The translations under genes were made by a program, and so were the position numbers. DNA of 64,000 nucleotides from Acidiphilium rubrum. GTDB taxonomy: Bacteria > Pseudomonadota > Alphaproteobacteria > Acetobacterales > Acetobacteraceae. Below are positions 61,276 to 64,000 of the stretch, one piece after another. The stretch is taken from NCBI RefSeq assembly GCF_900156265.1, contig NZ_FTNE01000001.1, positions 181,528 through 245,527 on the forward strand. The letters are read 5' to 3'. The notes under the pieces were generated by a model. The model was not told the origin of the DNA, ran no database searches, and worked only from the letters and a program-made list of their open reading frames with translations. Within the stretch, counting starts at the first letter, position 1. Each line of letters starts with the position of its first letter.

Positions 61276-61653
61276 GTGAAGCGGCGTGTCAGGGCGGTGA
61301 TCATACCGTTATTGTTACTGATCGTGACGGGGTATTTTGTGTTCAATGCGATCAAGGGGTCGCGCGGGATTACGGCGCAGCGGCAGGATCAGGGGTTGTT
61401 GGTGCGTGACCAGGCGACGTTGGCGGGTGTGCAGGCGCGGCGGGATCGGTGGCAGGCGCGGGTGGATGCGTTGCGGCATCATGCGATCGACCGGGACATG
61501 TTGAATGCTCAATCGCGATCGGTTTTGAACCTGGCCAATCCGGATGATTTGTCGGTGCCGTTGAAGCCGTTGCCGCCGGGGACGGCGGCACCTGTTGCAG
61601 GTGGTGCGCAGGCGCCCGCTCCGCCGGCCGCGGCATCGACCGCGAAGCCGTGA
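61276..61653 (+). CDS. ftsB: septum formation initiator, FtsB/DivIC family
   Basis: The protein has one membrane helix (VRAVIIPLLLLIVTGYFVF) then a coiled coil (LLVRDQATLAGVQARRDRWQ) ending in DMLNAQSRSVLNLANPDDL, the FtsB pattern, with an alanine/proline tail. The gene directly before pdhA is typical for alphaproteobacterial ftsB. The start is uncertain; GTG 61276 begins right before the helix, while the frame is open back to ATG 61183. Length is about 125 residues from GTG. Confidence 0.82.
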   Translation: MKRRVRAVIIPLLLLIVTGYFVFNAIKGSRGITAQRQDQGLLVRDQATLAGVQARRDRWQARVDALRHHAIDRDMLNAQSRSVLNLANPDDLSVPLKPLPPGTAAPVAGGAQAPAPPAAASTAKP

Positions 61654-61882
61654 GCGGCGTCGTGTGTGGTGCATAGGTGGGGCGCACGAGTGCGGTGGGG
61701 CGTTGGCTTGAGGGGGCTCGTGGTCGTTCGTTTGAACGGCGGGTAAGACGTTAACTGATTTTCGGTTAACATGCGTATTGCATTGCACAATCGATGTTTT
61801 TTTCGTGACACGCTTGCCAATCGGCACGGTTGCGACGATTGAGGGACGAGTTTAGTTGCCCGTTGATTTGATGGAGGGGGAT

Positions 61883-62920
61883 ATGGCGGCAAGCCAGGCG
61901 AAATCGATCACCAAAACATCGTCGGCGGTGCGCAAGCGCGCCGGCAAGGCGGCTCCCGCGCTCGATCGTGATGAATTGCTGGCCGCTTATTCCAAAATGC
62001 TGCTGATCCGCCGGTTCGAGGAAAAGGCCGGTCAGCTTTACGGCATGGGGCTGATCGGTGGGTTCTGTCATTTGTATATCGGCCAGGAGGCGGTGGTGAC
62101 CGGCATGCAGCTGGCGCTGGAGCCGGGCGACCAGGTGATCACCTCGTATCGCGACCATGGGCACATGATTGCGTGCGACATGGACCCCAAGGGTGTGATG
62201 GCGGAGCTGACCGGGCGCGCGGGCGGATATTCGCACGGCAAGGGCGGCTCGATGCACATGTTTTCCAAGGAAAAGGGTTTTTACGGCGGCCATGGCATTG
62301 TCGGCGCGCAGGTTTCGCTGGGCGCGGGGCTGGCGTTCGCCAATCATTATCGCGGCAACGACCGGGTGACTTTGGCCTATTTCGGCGAGGGTGCGTCGAA
62401 CCAGGGGCAGGTGTTCGAGAGTTTCAATCTGGCGGCGTTGATGAAGCTGCCGGTGGTTTTCATCATCGAGAACAATCGCTACGGCATGGGCACCAGCGTC
62501 GAGCGGGCATCGGCCTCGCGCGATCTGAGCCAGAACGGCGCGCCTTGGCATATTCCGGGCATGCAGGTGGACGGCATGGACGTGATGGCTGTGAAGGCGG
62601 CGGCGGAGCAGGCGGTGGCGCATTGCCGCGCCGGCAACGGGCCGTATCTGCTGGAGATGAAGACGTATCGGTATCGCGGTCATTCGATGTCGGACCCGGC
62701 GAAGTATCGGACGCGCGAGGAGGTGCAGAAGATGCGCACCGAGCATGATTGCATTGATCTGGCGCGCAAGGGGCTCGAGGCGCTGGGTGTTGCCGAGGAT
62801 CAGCTCAAGACGATCGATGACGAGATCAAGCAGCGGATTCAGCAAGCGGCGGATTTCGCGCAGGAGAGCCCGGAGCCTGATGAATCCGAGTTGTGGACCG
62901 ATATTCTGGTGGAGGCGTAA
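61883..62920 (+). CDS. pdhA: pyruvate dehydrogenase E1 component, alpha subunit
   Basis: This is the TPP-binding subunit of the pyruvate dehydrogenase complex. The TPP motif reads AYFGEGASNQGQVFESFN and then IIENNRYGMG, with GEG where most have GDG. The phosphorylation-loop region YRYRGHSMSDPAKYRTREE is present. ATG 61883 is preceded by GGAGGGGGAT. Length is 345 residues. The 200 bases between ftsB and this gene hold GTTAAC repeats at 61750 and 61765 but no clear gene. pdhB follows after three bases. Confidence 0.95.
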   Translation: MAASQAKSITKTSSAVRKRAGKAAPALDRDELLAAYSKMLLIRRFEEKAGQLYGMGLIGGFCHLYIGQEAVVTGMQLALEPGDQVITSYRDHGHMIACDMDPKGVMAELTGRAGGYSHGKGGSMHMFSKEKGFYGGHGIVGAQVSLGAGLAFANHYRGNDRVTLAYFGEGASNQGQVFESFNLAALMKLPVVFIIENNRYGMGTSVERASASRDLSQNGAPWHIPGMQVDGMDVMAVKAAAEQAVAHCRAGNGPYLLEMKTYRYRGHSMSDPAKYRTREEVQKMRTEHDCIDLARKGLEALGVAEDQLKTIDDEIKQRIQQAADFAQESPEPDESELWTDILVEA

Positions 62921-62923
62921 GCG

Positions 62924-64000
62924 ATGAGCACGGACGTTCTGATGCCGGCGCTGAGCCCGACGATGACCGAGGGCAAGCTGGCCAAATGGCTGAAGAAGAT
63001 CGGGGATACGGTGAAATCCGGCGATGTGCTGGCCGAGATCGAGACCGACAAGGCGACCATGGAGGTCGAGGCGGTCGATGAGGGTGAGTTGCTGAAAATC
63101 CTGGTGCCGGAGGGTACCGACAACGTGCCGGTGAATGCGCCGATTGCGGTGCTCGGCACCAAGGGTGAGAGCGTGGCGGCGCCGCAGGTCAAGGCCGAGT
63201 CGCCGAAGGTTGAGGCGAAGGTTGAGGCGAGGGCGGAGACCAAAGCCGCGCCGAAGGCGGCGCCGGTGCCGGACAGCGAGAAGGATTGGGGCCCGACCAG
63301 CGAGATTACGGTGCGCGAGGCGTTGCGCGATGCGATGGCCGCCGAGATGCGCCGCGATGGCGATGTGTTTCTGATGGGTGAGGAGGTGGCGCAGTATCAG
63401 GGCGCCTACAAGATCAGCCAGGGTCTGCTCGATGAGTTCGGCGAGAAGCGCGTGATCGATACGCCGATCACCGAGCACGGGTTCACCGGCATGGCGGTGG
63501 GGGCGGCGATGTCCGGCCTCAAGCCGATCGTCGAATTCATGACGTTCAATTTCGCGATGCAGGCGATCGATCAGATCATCAATTCGGCGGCCAAGACGCT
63601 GTATATGTCGGGTGGGCAGATGGGCTGCCCGATCGTGTTTCGGGGGCCCAATGGTGCGGCGGCACGCGTCGCGGCGCAGCACAGCCAGTGTTATGCCTCG
63701 TGGTACGCGCATTGCCCGGGGTTGAAGGTCGTCGCACCGTATTCGGCGGCCGATGCCAAGGGGTTGCTGCGGGCGGCGATCCGTGATCCGAACCCGGTGA
63801 TCTTTCTCGAGAACGAGATTCTGTACGGGCATAAGTTCGAGGTGCCGACCGATGACGAGTTCATCCTGCCGATCGGCCGCGCCAAAATCGAGCGCGCGGG
63901 CGAGGACGTCACCATCGTTGCGTTTTCGCTGATGGTCGATGTTGCGCTGAAAGCCGCCGAGCTGCTCGACCAGCAGGGGATTTCGGCCGAGGTGATCAAT
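62924..64000 (+). CDS. pdhB: pyruvate dehydrogenase E1 component, beta subunit with lipoyl domain (partial)
   Basis: ATG 62924 opens a frame that continues past the window. The first 80 residues are a lipoyl domain, with the lipoylated lysine in [17 protein letters not shown]. An alanine/lysine-rich linker follows (residues about 85-120), then the E1-beta domain ([55 protein letters not shown]). The fusion of a lipoyl domain to E1 beta is typical of alphaproteobacteria. Only about 359 residues are in the window. Confidence 0.94.
   Translation, partial: MSTDVLMPALSPTMTEGKLAKWLKKIGDTVKSGDVLAEIETDKATMEVEAVDEGELLKILVPEGTDNVPVNAPIAVLGTKGESVAAPQVKAESPKVEAKVEARAETKAAPKAAPVPDSEKDWGPTSEITVREALRDAMAAEMRRDGDVFLMGEEVAQYQGAYKISQGLLDEFGEKRVIDTPITEHGFTGMAVGAAMSGLKPIVEFMTFNFAMQAIDQIINSAAKTLYMSGGQMGCPIVFRGPNGAAARVAAQHSQCYASWYAHCPGLKVVAPYSAADAKGLLRAAIRDPNPVIFLENEILYGHKFEVPTDDEFILPIGRAKIERAGEDVTIVAFSLMVDVALKAAELLDQQGISAEVIN

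Noticed and set aside
61750-61770. GTTAAC repeats before pdhA as CtrA boxes
   Set aside because: CtrA sites have TTAA spaced by seven bases. Here the spacing is 11.
61766-63832. 688-codon open frame on the minus strand
   Set aside because: It is antisense to pdhA and pdhB and has shadow-frame composition (very rich in Arg, His and Leu).
1-64000. CRISPR array
   Set aside because: No regularly spaced direct repeats of 24-40 bases with unique spacers and no cas genes were seen.

Overview
The window looks like chromosome of an acidophilic aerobic anoxygenic phototroph of the Acetobacteraceae, most likely Acidiphilium or a close relative. The base composition is GC-rich, there is a compact bacteriochlorophyll and carotenoid cluster, and PufL carries glutamate at the L168 position (codon at 12149-12151). 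That substitution is known from the zinc-bacteriochlorophyll reaction centre of Acidiphilium; the genus assignment is inference.

Layout. A partial unknown gene and lpxC (0-1.5 kb) precede the photosynthesis cluster (1.5-14.7 kb). It reads crtC and crtD leftward, then crtE, crtF, bchC, bchX, bchY, bchZ, pufB, pufA, pufL, pufM and pufC rightward, and ends in a strong terminator. PpsR-type TGT-N12-ACA boxes lie in the crtD/crtE gap and as a pair over the bchC promoter. hldE, hslO, a lipoprotein gene and a polyphosphate kinase 2 gene follow (15-19.4 kb). At 19.4-23.6 kb a tight three-gene operon encodes a PhnD-like binding protein, an ammonia-lyase homologue without its catalytic MIO triad, and an XRE regulator, divergent from a membrane desaturase gene. 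An aldo/keto reductase and a PLP decarboxylase come next. A SoeABC-type sulfite dehydrogenase operon (26.2-30.7 kb) faces an alcohol dehydrogenase, amidohydrolase and DUF59 operon with a sigma54 promoter. These three are companions of propane/acetone monooxygenase operons, but no monooxygenase is present here.

After clpP, an SRPBCC protein and a double-winged-helix GntR regulator comes a phage-shock operon (36.2-40.6 kb). It holds pspA, two pspB-like genes, pspC, a small membrane protein gene and two DUF2807 genes, and diverges from pspF. The region 41.6-46.3 kb is accessory and partly AT-rich. It contains a Tae1-like amidase gene broken by an in-frame TGA with a secreted partner, alkB, a stand-alone HsdR_N protein and orphan secreted proteins. 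Core genes follow: ilvN, ilvB, miaA, serB and a fused indolepyruvate ferredoxin oxidoreductase. A second hydrolase plus secreted-protein pair and an IS3-type remnant sit beside tRNA-Arg(CCU) (55.6-57.7 kb). The right end has an OmpR-type regulator, ribA, a YkuD-domain protein, ftsB, pdhA and pdhB (cut by the window end).

Three repeat families are visible. One is a large compound palindrome present twice in opposite orientation with its 33-bp core flipped. One is a T-run/A-run hairpin family with compensatory base changes. One is a palindrome sharing 15 bp between two intergenic sites 54 kb apart.
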